Assembly: GCF_024199795.1 (NCBI RefSeq)
Contig: NZ_JANADK010000001.1
Span: 124,001 to 188,000, forward strand
Length of the DNA: 64,000 nt
Source: Bradyrhizobium sp. CCGB01
GTDB taxonomy: Bacteria > Pseudomonadota > Alphaproteobacteria > Rhizobiales > Xanthobacteraceae
Direction of reading: 5' to 3'
Position numbers and translations under genes: made by a program. Positions 7,940 through 19,386 of this stretch are shown one piece after another. The notes under the pieces are model-generated. The model did no database searches, was not told the origin of the DNA, and saw only the letters and a list, made by a program, of their open reading frames with translations. Numbering within the stretch: position 1 is the stretch's first letter; the number at the start of each line of letters is the position of its first letter.

Positions 7940-8419
7940 ATGACCGACTTCGACCCGACACAGCATCGCATGATCCCCGCGCAACGCTGGTTTGAGGATT
8001 TCGTGGTCGGCGAGCGCTTCGTGCTGCCGAGCCGCACCCAGACCTCGGCGGTGTTCGCGGCGTTCCAGACCGCGAGCGGCGACACTCACCCCGTGCATTA
8101 CGACGTGGAATATTGCCGCAGCCGCGGCATGCCGCACCTGCTCGCCCACGGCTTCCAGACCTTGATCCACACGGCTCCCGGCGCGGGCCTGTTTCCGTTC
8201 ATGGTCGAGGACTCCCTGGTCGGCTTCCTCGAGCAATCGAGCCGGTTCCTCAAACCCGTCTTCGCCGACGACACCATCTATCCCGCGCTCGAGGTCACGG
8301 AGCTGGTGCCGGGTCGCACGACCGGCGCGGTGACGCTCAAAAGCACCGTGTTCAACCAGCGCAAGGAGCTGGTGCTGGAGGGGATGCAGAAATTCCTGAT
8401 CCGGAGACGGCCGGGCTGA
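7940..8419 (+). CDS. MaoC family dehydratase (hotdog fold)
   Basis: 159 residues of a single hotdog domain. TASGDTHPVHYDVEYC (about 44-59) is the (R)-specific enoyl hydratase signature, with Asp48 and His53 as the expected catalytic pair. GMPHLLAHGFQTL is the next conserved block. It probably hydrates an enoyl-CoA, but the substrate is not evident. It is divergent from the DMT gene. The short leader holds a near-duplicate, GAGCCAGGAAAAGAGCCAGGAC, whose second AGGA serves the ATG. Confidence 0.85.
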   Translation: MTDFDPTQHRMIPAQRWFEDFVVGERFVLPSRTQTSAVFAAFQTASGDTHPVHYDVEYCRSRGMPHLLAHGFQTLIHTAPGAGLFPFMVEDSLVGFLEQSSRFLKPVFADDTIYPALEVTELVPGRTTGAVTLKSTVFNQRKELVLEGMQKFLIRRRPG

Positions 8420-8534
8420 GCCACCTCGCGGCGCCGGCGGACGAGGCGGGATCGGCGTGGGCTCGGCATGAACCGCCGCGAGCAAAGTGCCGACAAAGCC
8501 CGTGCACACCCCGACCGTACAATGATGGCCCGCA

Positions 8535-10426
<1,892 letters not shown>

Positions 10427-10434
10427 TCTCTCTA

Positions 10435-10585
10435 CTGTCGTCCCCGCCTAGTGCGCAATTGCGCACGGGGCGCGGGGACCCATACCGCGTGATCGGTCGG
10501 TTGCGGCCGGTCGTAATACCGAACGACGGATCTTCGTCAAATTACTCTCTGTGTTTATGGGTCCCTGCGTTCGCGGGGACGACAG
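10435..10585. repeat. composite palindromic intergenic repeat
   Basis: Outer ends CTGTCGTCCCCGC and GCGGGGACGACAG are inverted copies. Inside lies the 16-bp palindrome GTGCGCAATTGCGCAC. A related GTGCGCAAGTGCGC core occurs near 40043. It fills the obgE-sulfatase gap. Confidence 0.7.
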
Positions 10586-10682
10586 TGGAGTGTATGGCTG
10601 CAGGCACACGCATCGCTGAAACCTTGCCATCGCCAGCGCGATAGCGCAGCATCGAACAATCAAGAAACGACAGGGGCGAGGC

Positions 10683-12317
10683 ATGGCGCGCGCGAAGAAC
10701 GTTCTCTGGATCATGTGCGACCAGCTTCGCTATGATTATCTCGGCTGCACCGGCCATCCCACGCTGAAGACGCCCAACATCGACGCCATGGCGAAGCGCG
10801 GCGTGCTGTTCAGCAAGGCCTATGTGCAGTCGCCGATCTGCGGCCCGTCGCGGATGTCGTTCTACACCGGGCGCTACATGCGCTCGCACGGCTCGCACTG
10901 GAACGGCTGGCCGCTGCGCGTCGGCGAGCCCACGCTCGGCGATCATCTCAAGAAGATCGGCGTGCGCAACGTGCTGGTCGGCAAGACCCACATGGCGCCC
11001 GATCTCGAAGGCATGAAGGCGCTCGGCATCCCGCCGGAATCGATGATCGGCGTGCATGTCGCCGAATGCGGGTTCGAGCCCTATGAGCGTGACGACGGCC
11101 TGCATCCGACTGGACGGCCGCGCCCGAAATACGATGAGTATCTGCGCCAGCAGGGCTTTGAAGCGACGAACCCCTGGGAGCACTGGGCCAATTCCGGCGC
11201 GGCGGAAGACGGCTCCTTGCAGAACGGCTGGCTGCTCGTGCACGCCGACAAGGCCGCGCGCGTGCCGGACGAGCATTCCGAAACGCCCTACATGACGCGC
11301 CGCGCGATGGACTTCATCAGCGAGGCCGAGACCGACGGCCGGCCGTGGTGCCTGCATCTGTCCTACATCAAGCCGCACTGGCCCTACATCGCGCCAGAAC
11401 CCTATGCCAGCATGTATTCGACGGATGACATGATCCCGGTGATCCGCTCCGAGCGCGAGCGGCAGAATCCGCACCCGGTGTTCGGCGCCTACATGGACAT
11501 GCGCTACTCCCGCAACATGGCGCGCGACGATGCCCGCGAGAAGGTGATCCCGACCTATATGGGCCTGATCACCCAGATCGACGACCAGATGGGCGTGCTG
11601 ATGAAATTCCTGGAGGCGCGCGGTCTCCTGGACACCACCATGATCGTGTTCACCTCCGATCACGGCGATTACCTCGGCGATCACTGGATGGGCGAGAAGG
11701 ACCTGTTCCACGAACAGTCGGCGAAGATTCCACTGATCATCATTGATCCCTCGAAGGAGGCCGACGCTACGCGCGGCACGCGCAGCGATGCGCTGGTGGA
11801 AGGCATCGATCTCGCTCCGACCTTCGTCGATTATTTCGGCGGCAAAGTGCCAGGCCACGTCCTCGAAGGACGCTCACTGCTGCCGCTGCTGCGCGGACCG
11901 ACGCCAGCGGATTGGCGCAAGGTCGCATTCTCCGAATACGACTACGCCATGCAGGATGTGCGGCTGAAGCTGAACCAGCCGATCGAGCGCTGCCGCCTCT
12001 TCATGGTGTTCGACGGCCGCTGGAAATACATCCACGCCTCCGGCTTCCGCCCGATGCTGTACGATCTCGAAACCGATCCGGAAGAATTTCTGGATCGCGG
12101 CGACGATCCGGAGTGCGCCGGCGTCATCGCGCGGCTACAGGCCGAGCTATTCGACTGGGCGCTGCATCCCAACGACCACATCACCACGCCGCGCGAGAAG
12201 ATCGCGGCCTATGCGGACAACCAGCTGCAGGTAAAGGGCGGGGTTCTTATCGGCATCTGGGACGAAGCCGAGCTCGCCGCGATCAAAGACGGCATCGCCC
12301 AGCGCGCGAAGATGTGA
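10683..12317 (+). CDS. sulfatase / phosphodiesterase family hydrolase
   Basis: 544 residues of the alkaline phosphatase superfamily, type I sulfatase branch. CDQLRYDYLG near the start holds a metal ligand. SPICGPSRMSFYTGR includes the C-x-P-S-R signature whose Cys53 is expected to become formylglycine. FTSDHGDYLGDH (about 325-336) is the second metal-binding block. It could cleave a sulfate ester or a phosphonate or phosphate ester; the substrate is not evident. No signal peptide, so cytoplasmic. GAGG precedes the ATG. A palindromic repeat lies on each side. Confidence 0.88.
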   Translation: MARAKNVLWIMCDQLRYDYLGCTGHPTLKTPNIDAMAKRGVLFSKAYVQSPICGPSRMSFYTGRYMRSHGSHWNGWPLRVGEPTLGDHLKKIGVRNVLVGKTHMAPDLEGMKALGIPPESMIGVHVAECGFEPYERDDGLHPTGRPRPKYDEYLRQQGFEATNPWEHWANSGAAEDGSLQNGWLLVHADKAARVPDEHSETPYMTRRAMDFISEAETDGRPWCLHLSYIKPHWPYIAPEPYASMYSTDDMIPVIRSERERQNPHPVFGAYMDMRYSRNMARDDAREKVIPTYMGLITQIDDQMGVLMKFLEARGLLDTTMIVFTSDHGDYLGDHWMGEKDLFHEQSAKIPLIIIDPSKEADATRGTRSDALVEGIDLAPTFVDYFGGKVPGHVLEGRSLLPLLRGPTPADWRKVAFSEYDYAMQDVRLKLNQPIERCRLFMVFDGRWKYIHASGFRPMLYDLETDPEEFLDRGDDPECAGVIARLQAELFDWALHPNDHITTPREKIAAYADNQLQVKGGVLIGIWDEAELAAIKDGIAQRAKM

Positions 12318-12328
12318 AGGTACTCTTC

Positions 12329-12490
12329 GCCTCTCCCCGCCTGCGGGGAGAGGCCGACGCGCCCGAGCGATGCGAAGCATCGTCTCGCGCGCGGCGGGTG
12401 AGGGGGACTCTCCGCGAGCCCAACTGTCACCGCCCCCGCGGAGACTCCCCCTCACCCCGACCCTCTCCCCGCAAGCGGGGCGAGGGAGAA
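12329..12490. repeat. composite palindromic repeat (CTCTCCCCGC type)
   Basis: A hairpin CTCTCCCCGC/GCGGGGAGAG opens the element and CTCTCCCCGCAAGCGGGG closes it. The middle parts GTGAGGGGGACTCTCCGCG and CGCGGAGACTCCCCCTCAC are inverted copies. It sits between convergent genes. A related element is at 60734-60912. Confidence 0.75.
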
Positions 12491-12494
12491 AACC

Positions 12495-13460
12495 TCAATT
12501 CTCGATCTTGTATCCCGTCGCCTTCACGATCGGCTGCCAGAACGCGGTGTTCGCGGCGAGCTCCTTCGTCAATGCCTCCGGAGTTGAGCCGACCGGGATC
12601 AGCCCGATCGCGGTGAGCTTCTCCTTCACCTCGGGCTTGGCAAGCGCGGCGCTTGCGGCGGCACCGAGCTTGCTCGCAAACTCCGGCGGGCTGCCGGCGG
12701 GGAGCCACATGCCGTACCAGGCGTCGGCGACGAGATCGATGCCGCTCTCCTTCAGGGTCGGGACATCGGGCGCAAAGGGCGATCGTTCCGCGCTCGACAC
12801 CGCGATGATCTTCACGCCCTTGGCACGATGCTGCGGCAACGCGTCCGCCAGTGTCGTGATGCCGAACGAGATATGGCCGCCGACGAGGTCGTTGAGGATC
12901 GGCGCGCTGCCGCGATAGGGCACGCGGGTCAGGGGAATGCCGAGATCCTTCTCGAGCTTGGAGCCCATGAAGTGCGGAATGGTGCCGTTGCTCGGCACGC
13001 CGAACGACGTCTTGTCCGGATGCGCCTTCAGCCAGGCGACGAATCCCTTGAAGTCAGTGGCATCGATCCCCGGGCCGATCACGAGCGCGAATTCGAACCG
13101 CGCCAGCAGCGAGACCGGCACAAAATCCCTGGCGGTATCGAAGCTCGGCGTCGCCTCCACCATCGGCAGCAGGTACATGGTGGGACCGGTCGTCACCAGC
13201 ACCATGCTGCCGTCGGGGCTGCCGCCCTTCACCGCCTTGATGCCGATCAGACCGTCGCCACCGGTACGGTTCTCGACCACGATGGTCCGTTGCAGCGCCG
13301 GCGCCATCTCCTGCGCGATCAGCCGGCACAGCGTGTCGCCGCCCGCCCCGGCCGCAAACGGGAAGATGATCTTGCTCAGCCCGGCCTGCGCTTGCGCTTC
13401 GCCCGCCTGCGCCAGCAGCGGCAGACCGAGACATCCGGCCATGAATTTGCGGCGATCCAT
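12495..13460 (-). CDS. tripartite tricarboxylate transporter substrate-binding protein (Bug/TctC)
   Basis: 321 residues. [19 protein letters not shown] is a signal with a twin-arginine-like RRKF. The mature part follows the Bug fold: [29 protein letters not shown], then [18 protein letters not shown]. Such periplasmic proteins bind carboxylates for TctAB permeases or for signalling; no TctA or TctB gene lies nearby, as is common for orphan Bug proteins. ATG 13460 follows GGAGAGGA, better than the longer frame. Confidence 0.88.
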   Translation of the reverse strand: MDRRKFMAGCLGLPLLAQAGEAQAQAGLSKIIFPFAAGAGGDTLCRLIAQEMAPALQRTIVVENRTGGDGLIGIKAVKGGSPDGSMVLVTTGPTMYLLPMVEATPSFDTARDFVPVSLLARFEFALVIGPGIDATDFKGFVAWLKAHPDKTSFGVPSNGTIPHFMGSKLEKDLGIPLTRVPYRGSAPILNDLVGGHISFGITTLADALPQHRAKGVKIIAVSSAERSPFAPDVPTLKESGIDLVADAWYGMWLPAGSPPEFASKLGAAASAALAKPEVKEKLTAIGLIPVGSTPEALTKELAANTAFWQPIVKATGYKIEN

Positions 13461-13651
13461 TCGCGTCCTCTCCAGCCCATTATTGGTTGGCGGCATTAGA
13501 GCCGGGCTGGCGCCCAACACAAGGCCGACCTTCGCCGTTTACCATTCCGGCCGCCTTGCGCCGGCCATCGTCCTGCTGCAAAAGCAGGCCTCATCGGGGC
13601 CGTCTTTTCGCCCCGCCGCTTCCCAATCAAAAGCAATTCGTTGCACGCACC

Positions 13652-14773
13652 ATGGCCAGCCCCGAACTCAGTCAATTCCGCCGCATCGTCGTCAAGGTCG
13701 GCTCCGCACTGCTGGTCGATTCCGACAAGGGCGAGGTGCGGGCGTCCTGGCTGGCCGCGCTCGCCGATGACATGGCCAAGCTGCACCGTGAGGGCCGCGA
13801 CGTCCTCGTGGTGTCCTCGGGCTCGATCGCGCTCGGCCGCAGCCGCCTAAAACTGCCGCGCGGGCCGCTGAAGCTGGAGGAGAGCCAGGCCGCCGCTGCC
13901 GTCGGCCAGATCGCGCTGGCGCGGATCTGGTCGGAGGTGCTCGGCGCCCACGGCATCGGCGCGGGGCAAATCCTGGTGACGCTCCAGGACACCGAGGAGC
14001 GGCGGCGCTATCTCAACGCGCGCTCCACCATCGGAAAGCTGCTGGAGTGGCGCGCGATCCCCGTCATCAACGAGAACGACACGGTCGCCACCAACGAGAT
14101 CCGCTACGGCGACAATGACCGCCTCGCCGCGCGCGTCGCCACCATGGCGAGCGCCGATTTGCTGGTGCTGCTGTCCGACATCGACGGGCTCTACGACGCC
14201 CCGCCGAAGAACAACCCGAACGCAAAGCTCATTCCCGTCGTCGACAGCATCTCCTCGGAGATCGAGGCGGTGGCGGGCGATGCCGAGTCCGAGCTGTCGC
14301 GCGGCGGCATGCGCACCAAGGTCGAGGCGGCCAAGATCGCCACCACCGGCGGCACGCATATGCTGATCGCCTCCGGCAAGATCGAGCATCCGTTGCAGGC
14401 GATCGCCGACGGCGGCCGCTGCACCTGGTTCCTGACGCCGGCCAATCCCATCACGTCACGAAAACGCTGGATCGCGGGCTCGCTGGAGCCGAAGGGCACG
14501 CTGACCATCGATGCCGGCGCGGTCGCCGCGCTGCGCGCCGGCGCCAGCCTGCTCCCCGCCGGCGTGATCAAGGTCGAGGGCCAGTTCGCCCGCGGCGACG
14601 CCGTGATCGTGCGCGGCCCCGACACCAGCGAGGTCGGCCGCGGCCTGATCGCCTACGACGCCGACGACGCCGAACGGATCAAGGGCCGCTCGTCGCCGGA
14701 CGTGATGGCGATCCTCGGCATCAGCGGGAGGTCCGAGATGATCCACCGCGACGATCTGGTGGTGGGCGGGTAA
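13652..14773 (+). CDS. proB: glutamate 5-kinase
   Basis: 373 residues. The amino-acid kinase domain begins [13 protein letters not shown], with [27 protein letters not shown] and [17 protein letters not shown] domain fills the C-terminal quarter. It phosphorylates glutamate, the first step of proline synthesis, with the product passed to ProA encoded next door. ATG 13652 gives the usual [13 protein letters not shown] start. A terminator overlaps its stop codon, so proA may have its own promoter. Confidence 0.97.
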   Translation: MASPELSQFRRIVVKVGSALLVDSDKGEVRASWLAALADDMAKLHREGRDVLVVSSGSIALGRSRLKLPRGPLKLEESQAAAAVGQIALARIWSEVLGAHGIGAGQILVTLQDTEERRRYLNARSTIGKLLEWRAIPVINENDTVATNEIRYGDNDRLAARVATMASADLLVLLSDIDGLYDAPPKNNPNAKLIPVVDSISSEIEAVAGDAESELSRGGMRTKVEAAKIATTGGTHMLIASGKIEHPLQAIADGGRCTWFLTPANPITSRKRWIAGSLEPKGTLTIDAGAVAALRAGASLLPAGVIKVEGQFARGDAVIVRGPDTSEVGRGLIAYDADDAERIKGRSSPDVMAILGISGRSEMIHRDDLVVGG

Positions 14774-14795
14774 GGGCCGCTGCGGCCCTTTCGTT
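14772..14795 (+). terminator. terminator at the end of proB
   Basis: AAGGGCC...GGCCCTT (14772-14790) forms a 7-9 bp stem followed by TCGTT. It overlaps the proB stop codon. Confidence 0.55.
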
Positions 14796-14909
14796 GGGCC
14801 AGTGGCCTAGCCTGAGCGCAACCCGGGGTACCAGCCATACCCTCCCGACCCTTCGCAGACGCGGGATTTCCGTGCTAGGACACCGCCTTAGCAGAAGGTT
14901 GAAACTCCA

Positions 14910-16205
14910 ATGGCCGCCCCCCTCAAAGCCGTCGACGGCAATGCCGATCTCCAGGCGCTGATGTCCGATCTCGCCGCCCGCGCCCGCGCTGCCGCGCGCG
15001 TGCTGGCGCTGGCGCCGCCTGAGCAGAAGAACCGGGCGCTCGAGGCCATGGAGCGGGCGATCCGCAGCAACGCTGCGGCGATCCTCGCCGCCAATGCCGA
15101 GGACGTCGCGGAGGCCCGCGCCTCCGGCAATGCCACCTCCTCCTTCATCGACCGCCTGACGCTGACGCCGGCGCGCGTCGAAGGCATGGCCGAGGGCATC
15201 GGCATCGTGCGCGGCATCGCCGATCCGGTCGGCATCGTCACCGAAAGCTGGCAGCGGCCGAACGGCATGACCATCGAGCGCGTACGCGTGCCGCTCGGCG
15301 TCGTCGGCGTGATCTTCGAGAGCCGCCCGAACGTTGCGGCGGATGCCGGCGTGCTGTGCCTGAAGTCAGGCAACGCCGTGATCCTGCGCGGCGGCTCCGA
15401 CAGCTTCCGTTCCTGCCGCGCCATCCATGAATGCCTGGTGCAGGGACTGCGCGAAGCCGGCCTGCCCGAAGCTGCGATCACGCTGGTGCCGACGCGCGAC
15501 CGCGCCGCGGTCGGCATGATGCTGTCTGGGTTGAACGGCGCCGTCGACGTGATCGTGCCGCGCGGAGGCAAGAGCCTCGTCGCGCGCGTCGAGCAGGAGG
15601 CGCGCGTGCCGGTGTTCGCGCATCTCGAAGGCGTCAACCACGTCTACATCGATGCCAGCGCCGACCTCGCCATGGCGAAGTCGATCGTGCTCAACGCAAA
15701 AATGCGCCGCACCGGCGTCTGCGGTGCGGCCGAGACGCTGCTGGTCGATCGCGCCGCTGCGGGCAAAAACCTGAAGCCGCTGGTCGAGATGCTGATTGAG
15801 GCCGGCTGCGAAGTGCGCGGCGACGACGCCGTGCAGAACGCCGATGCACGCGTAAAACCCGCCAGCGAGGACGATTGGGACACCGAATATCTCGACGCGA
15901 TCATCGCGGCGAAGGTGGTGGACGGTGTCGACGGCGCAATCGCGCATATCCAGAACCACGGCTCGCATCACACCGACGCGATCGTGAGCGCGGATGAGGC
16001 TGCTGCGACGAAATTCCTGAGCGAGGTCGATTCCGCGATCGTGTTGCACAACGCCTCGACGCAGTTCGCCGATGGCGGCGAGTTCGGCTTCGGTGCCGAG
16101 ATCGGCATCGCCACCGGCCGCTTCCACGCCCGCGGCCCGGTCGGCGCCGAGCAGCTGACGAGCTTCAAATATCGCGTTCACGGCACCGGTCAGACGCGGC
16201 CGTAA
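14910..16205 (+). CDS. proA: gamma-glutamyl phosphate reductase
   Basis: 431 residues of the aldehyde dehydrogenase fold. It reduces gamma-glutamyl phosphate to the semialdehyde with NADPH in proline synthesis. Visible blocks are [19 protein letters not shown], the active-site stretch [13 protein letters not shown] with Cys271, and the HTDAI region. The ATG at 14910 follows AGAAGG. It lies 136 bases after proB and 22 bases before nadD. Confidence 0.97.
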   Translation: MAAPLKAVDGNADLQALMSDLAARARAAARVLALAPPEQKNRALEAMERAIRSNAAAILAANAEDVAEARASGNATSSFIDRLTLTPARVEGMAEGIGIVRGIADPVGIVTESWQRPNGMTIERVRVPLGVVGVIFESRPNVAADAGVLCLKSGNAVILRGGSDSFRSCRAIHECLVQGLREAGLPEAAITLVPTRDRAAVGMMLSGLNGAVDVIVPRGGKSLVARVEQEARVPVFAHLEGVNHVYIDASADLAMAKSIVLNAKMRRTGVCGAAETLLVDRAAAGKNLKPLVEMLIEAGCEVRGDDAVQNADARVKPASEDDWDTEYLDAIIAAKVVDGVDGAIAHIQNHGSHHTDAIVSADEAAATKFLSEVDSAIVLHNASTQFADGGEFGFGAEIGIATGRFHARGPVGAEQLTSFKYRVHGTGQTRP

Positions 16206-16227
16206 GTAACGTCGCGAGGCGGGGGCA

Positions 16228-16872
16228 TTGAGCAAAAATTTCGTCGTGCCGCGTTCCGTCGCGCAAGCGGCCCCGCCCTCGACATCGGGCATGCGCATCG
16301 GCCTGCTCGGCGGCTCGTTCAATCCGCCGCATCAGGCCCATCGCGCGATCAGCCAGTTCGCGCTGAAGCGGTTGCAGCTCGACCGCGTCTGGTGGCTGGT
16401 GACCCCCGGCAATCCGCTCAAGGAGAACGGCAATCTGCACGAGCTCGGCGAGCGCATGCAGGCCGCGCGCGAGCTCGCTGATGATCCCCGGATCGAGGTG
16501 AGCTGTCTCGAATCCGTCATTCGCACCCGCTATACTATCGACACGATCAACACCTTGCGCCGCCGCTTCAGAGGCCTGCGCTTTGTCTGGATTATGGGCG
16601 CCGACAACCTCGCTCAATTCCATCGTTGGCAGGACTGGCGGCGCATCGCCGCCCAGGTGCCGATTGCAGTGATCGATCGCCCGCCGCAGAGCTTTCGCGC
16701 CCTCGCCTCGCCCGCCGCCAAGGCGCTCGCGCGCTACCGCCTGCCCGAGAACAAGGCGGCATTGCTCGCGGACCAGCGGGCGCCGGCCTGGGTGTTCCTG
16801 AGCGGATTGAAGCTGAATCTGTCCTCAACGGGCCTGCGGAACCCGGACGGGAGCTGGAAAGGTACGAAGTGA
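16228..16872 (+). CDS. nadD: nicotinate-nucleotide adenylyltransferase
   Basis: 214 residues. [14 protein letters not shown] is the nucleotidyltransferase GGxFxPxHxxH motif and LSSTGLR near the end is the SSTxIR motif. It adenylates nicotinate mononucleotide in NAD synthesis. I chose the TTG at 16228 because a GAGGCGGGGG lies just ahead of it; an internal ATG (16291, MRIGLLGG) is the alternative. It precedes rsfS, the conserved nadD-rsfS-rlmH order. Confidence 0.93.
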   Translation: MSKNFVVPRSVAQAAPPSTSGMRIGLLGGSFNPPHQAHRAISQFALKRLQLDRVWWLVTPGNPLKENGNLHELGERMQAARELADDPRIEVSCLESVIRTRYTIDTINTLRRRFRGLRFVWIMGADNLAQFHRWQDWRRIAAQVPIAVIDRPPQSFRALASPAAKALARYRLPENKAALLADQRAPAWVFLSGLKLNLSSTGLRNPDGSWKGTK

Positions 16873-17014
16873 GACAGAGTCTGCGGACAGAGTGTGGGCT
16901 TCGGGCTCTCTGGCATATTGAAACCCTTAACCCCACATGATGTAGTGTAACCGGTGAGCGCTGGATTCGGCGTTCGCGATACAGTGAAAGGAATGGTCCC
17001 TGACCACATCTGTA

Positions 17015-17437
17015 TTGTCCAAGTCTGTTTTACCCAAGGTTGCCAAGCCTACGCGTAAAACATCGACCAAAGCTGCGGCCTTGAAGGCGCAACCCGACGC
17101 CGACAAGACGCTGAGCCTGATCCTCTCCCGCCTCGACGACATGAAGGCGGAAGAGACGGTCACCATCGACCTTCGCGGCAAATCGGCGTACTCCGACTAC
17201 ATGATCGTCACCACCGGCCGGGTGAACCGGCATGTCGGCGCGATCGCGGAAAACGTCGCCAAGGGCCTCAAGGAAAACGGCATCAAGAGCATCCACGTCG
17301 AGGGCTTGCCCAATTGCGACTGGGTGCTGATCGATTCCGGCGATGTGATCGTGCACGTGTTCAGACCCGAGGTCCGCGAGTTCTACAACCTCGAGAGGCT
17401 GTACACGCAGGGCCCAGGGGCGGCGAAGGCGATCTAG
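17015..17437 (+). CDS. rsfS: ribosomal silencing factor RsfS
   Basis: RsfS binds uL14 on the 50S subunit and blocks subunit joining. The core is clear: LDDMKAEETVTIDLRGKSAYSDYMIV, the family hallmark, then VEGLPNCDWVLID and VIVHVFRPEVREFYNLERLY. The start is uncertain. The TTG at 17015 has no ribosome binding site at a normal distance, whereas an in-frame CTG at 17000 has AAGGA seven bases upstream. The N-terminal 30 residues are lysine-rich and probably disordered. Confidence 0.92.
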   Translation: MSKSVLPKVAKPTRKTSTKAAALKAQPDADKTLSLILSRLDDMKAEETVTIDLRGKSAYSDYMIVTTGRVNRHVGAIAENVAKGLKENGIKSIHVEGLPNCDWVLIDSGDVIVHVFRPEVREFYNLERLYTQGPGAAKAI

Positions 17438-17532
17438 GCTCGCTGGGCCGATTTCGAATCGGCTGACGCGCATGCTAGCGTCGTGCGCGCGCATATTGCG
17501 CGCGGCCTTGAAAACACGACCCTGAAGATATC

Positions 17533-18015
17533 ATGCGCGTTGCTGTCATTGCGGTGGGCCGGCTGAAGCAGGGCCCCGAACGGGAACTTGCCGACCGCTA
17601 TTTCGAGCGGTTCGACGAGGCCGGCCGCAAGCTCGGATTCCGCGAGCTCGTCATCCACGAAATTCCCGAAAGCCGCGCGCGCGACACCGCGACCCGGATG
17701 GCCGAAGAGGCCGCCGCGATCAGTGCGCACATCCCGGAAAAATCGATCCTGGTGGCGATGGACGAGCGCGGCCAGAATCTCGACTCCACCGTATTCGCAC
17801 GGCACCTCGGGCGCTGGCGCGACGAGGGTGCCGGACATACTATCTTCGTGATCGGAGGGGCCGACGGACTTTCGCCCGAATTGCGCCGTAAGGCCAAGCT
17901 CGCGATCGCGTTCGGCTCTGCGACCTGGCCGCACCAAATGGTCCGCGTCATGCTTCTGGAACAGCTTTATCGGGCCGCCACCATTCTGGCCGGCCATCCC
18001 TATCACCGCGCGTGA
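17533..18015 (+). CDS. rlmH: 23S rRNA pseudouridine(1915) N3-methyltransferase
   Basis: 160 residues of the SPOUT methyltransferase family. MRVAVIAVGRLKQGPERELADRY opens the protein. The C-terminal knot that binds SAM holds VIGGADGLSPELRRKA, FGSATWPHQMVRVMLLEQLYRA and the ending HPYHR. It methylates pseudouridine 1915 in helix 69. It follows rsfS by about 95 bases in a conserved order. Confidence 0.96.
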   Translation: MRVAVIAVGRLKQGPERELADRYFERFDEAGRKLGFRELVIHEIPESRARDTATRMAEEAAAISAHIPEKSILVAMDERGQNLDSTVFARHLGRWRDEGAGHTIFVIGGADGLSPELRRKAKLAIAFGSATWPHQMVRVMLLEQLYRAATILAGHPYHRA

Positions 18016-18048
18016 TGCGCGCCACAACGAGCACCTTTGCGTAAAGCG

Positions 18049-19386
18049 ATGCGAGCGCCGATCCTCAACCTGCTGCTGATCGCGGGCGTCACGGGCGCAA
18101 GCCTCGCGCAAGCTCAGACGGCAGCGCCGGTGCCGCAGACGGCGGCCGTCTCGCCCGATGCGATCAAGCAGCGCGAGCAGGAGCTCGAGGCTGCCCGCGC
18201 AAGGCAGAAGAGCGCGGAAGAGGCCCAGGCCAAGCTCAAGGCCGAGATCACCTCGCTCGGCCAGGACCGCACCCAGCTCAATCAGCAGCTGATCGACACC
18301 GCGGCCAATGTGCGGGGCGTCGAGACCAAGATCGACGAAGCCGAAGCGCGGCTGCGCGCGCTGAACGGCCGCGAGCAGCAGATGCGCAGCTCGCTGGAGT
18401 CGCGCCGCGCCGACATCGTCGAGGTGCTGGCGGCCTTGCAGCGGGCCGGCCGGCGCACGCCGCCGGCGCTTTTGGTGCGGCCCGAAGACGCGCTGCAATC
18501 GCTGCGCACCGCCATGCTGCTCGGCGCCGTGGTGCCGGAATTGCGCGGCCGCGCCGAGAAGATCGCGGCCGACCTCGGCGAGCTCGTGGCCTTGCGCAAA
18601 AACATCGCCGCGGAACGCGACCAGCTCGCCACCGACCGCGACAAGGTCCGCGACGACCAGAGCCGGCTCACCGCCCTGGTCGACGAACGCCAGCGCCAGC
18701 AGTCCTCGCGTGAAAAGGACTTGGACGCCGAGAATTCACGCGCCATCGCGCTTTCGAGGCAGGTCGGCGATCTCCAGGGGCTGATCGCCAAGATGGAGCA
18801 GGATCTGCAAAGCGCCGCCAAAGCGGCCGAGAAGGCGGCTGAGGCGGCAAGGCAGGCCGAGGCCAAGGCAGCTGCAAACGCGGCCGCCAACGTTAAGCCC
18901 GGTCCGGGCGCTTTCAAGGACCGGTCCCGGACTACCCCTGCGATCGCCTTCGCGTCGGCCAAGGGGCTCCTGCCTCTTCCGGTTAACGGTAACAAGATCA
19001 GGGACTTTGGCGGTTCCGACGGGGTCGGCGGTGTCCAGAAGGGCATTTCGCTGGCAAGTCGGCCCGGCGCCCAGGTCACGACGCCGTGTGATGGCTGGGT
19101 CGTCTATGCCGGCCCGTTCCGCAGCTATGGACAACTCTTGATCCTCAACGCCGGGGGCGGGTATCATGTCCTGATCGCCGGGATGGAGCGCATTTCGGTC
19201 AACATCGGTCAGTTTGTGCTCACGGGCGAACCGGTCGCGACCATGGGGTCGACTTCTCAAGTCGCCTCCATTCTCGCCACGAACGCGAGTCAACCTGTGC
19301 TGTATGTCGAGTTCCGTAAGGACGGCACTCCAATCGATCCAGGCCCATGGTGGGCCGCAAATGAAGGCGAGAAGGTTCGCGGATGA
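18049..19386 (+). CDS. murein hydrolase activator EnvC-like (degenerate LytM)
   Basis: 445 residues. An N-terminal signal (LLLIAGVTGASLAQA) is followed by a long coiled-coil rich in Gln, Glu, Arg and Ala (about 45-290). A C-terminal LytM/M23-like domain holds KGISLASRPGAQVTTPCDGWV and QPVLYVEFRKDGTPIDPGPWW. The M23 zinc ligands are missing: the HxxxD region reads KGISL and the HLHFE motif reads VLYVEF. It is therefore EnvC-like, an activator of periplasmic amidases rather than an endopeptidase. I chose ATG 18049; an in-frame TTG (18037) is the alternative. Its stop overlaps the ctpA start by four bases, so the two are translationally coupled. Confidence 0.9.
   Translation: MRAPILNLLLIAGVTGASLAQAQTAAPVPQTAAVSPDAIKQREQELEAARARQKSAEEAQAKLKAEITSLGQDRTQLNQQLIDTAANVRGVETKIDEAEARLRALNGREQQMRSSLESRRADIVEVLAALQRAGRRTPPALLVRPEDALQSLRTAMLLGAVVPELRGRAEKIAADLGELVALRKNIAAERDQLATDRDKVRDDQSRLTALVDERQRQQSSREKDLDAENSRAIALSRQVGDLQGLIAKMEQDLQSAAKAAEKAAEAARQAEAKAAANAAANVKPGPGAFKDRSRTTPAIAFASAKGLLPLPVNGNKIRDFGGSDGVGGVQKGISLASRPGAQVTTPCDGWVVYAGPFRSYGQLLILNAGGGYHVLIAGMERISVNIGQFVLTGEPVATMGSTSQVASILATNASQPVLYVEFRKDGTPIDPGPWWAANEGEKVRG

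Noticed and set aside
18049..19386. EnvC-like protein as an active M23 endopeptidase
   Set aside because: The zinc ligands expected in M23 enzymes are replaced, as in EnvC-type activators.
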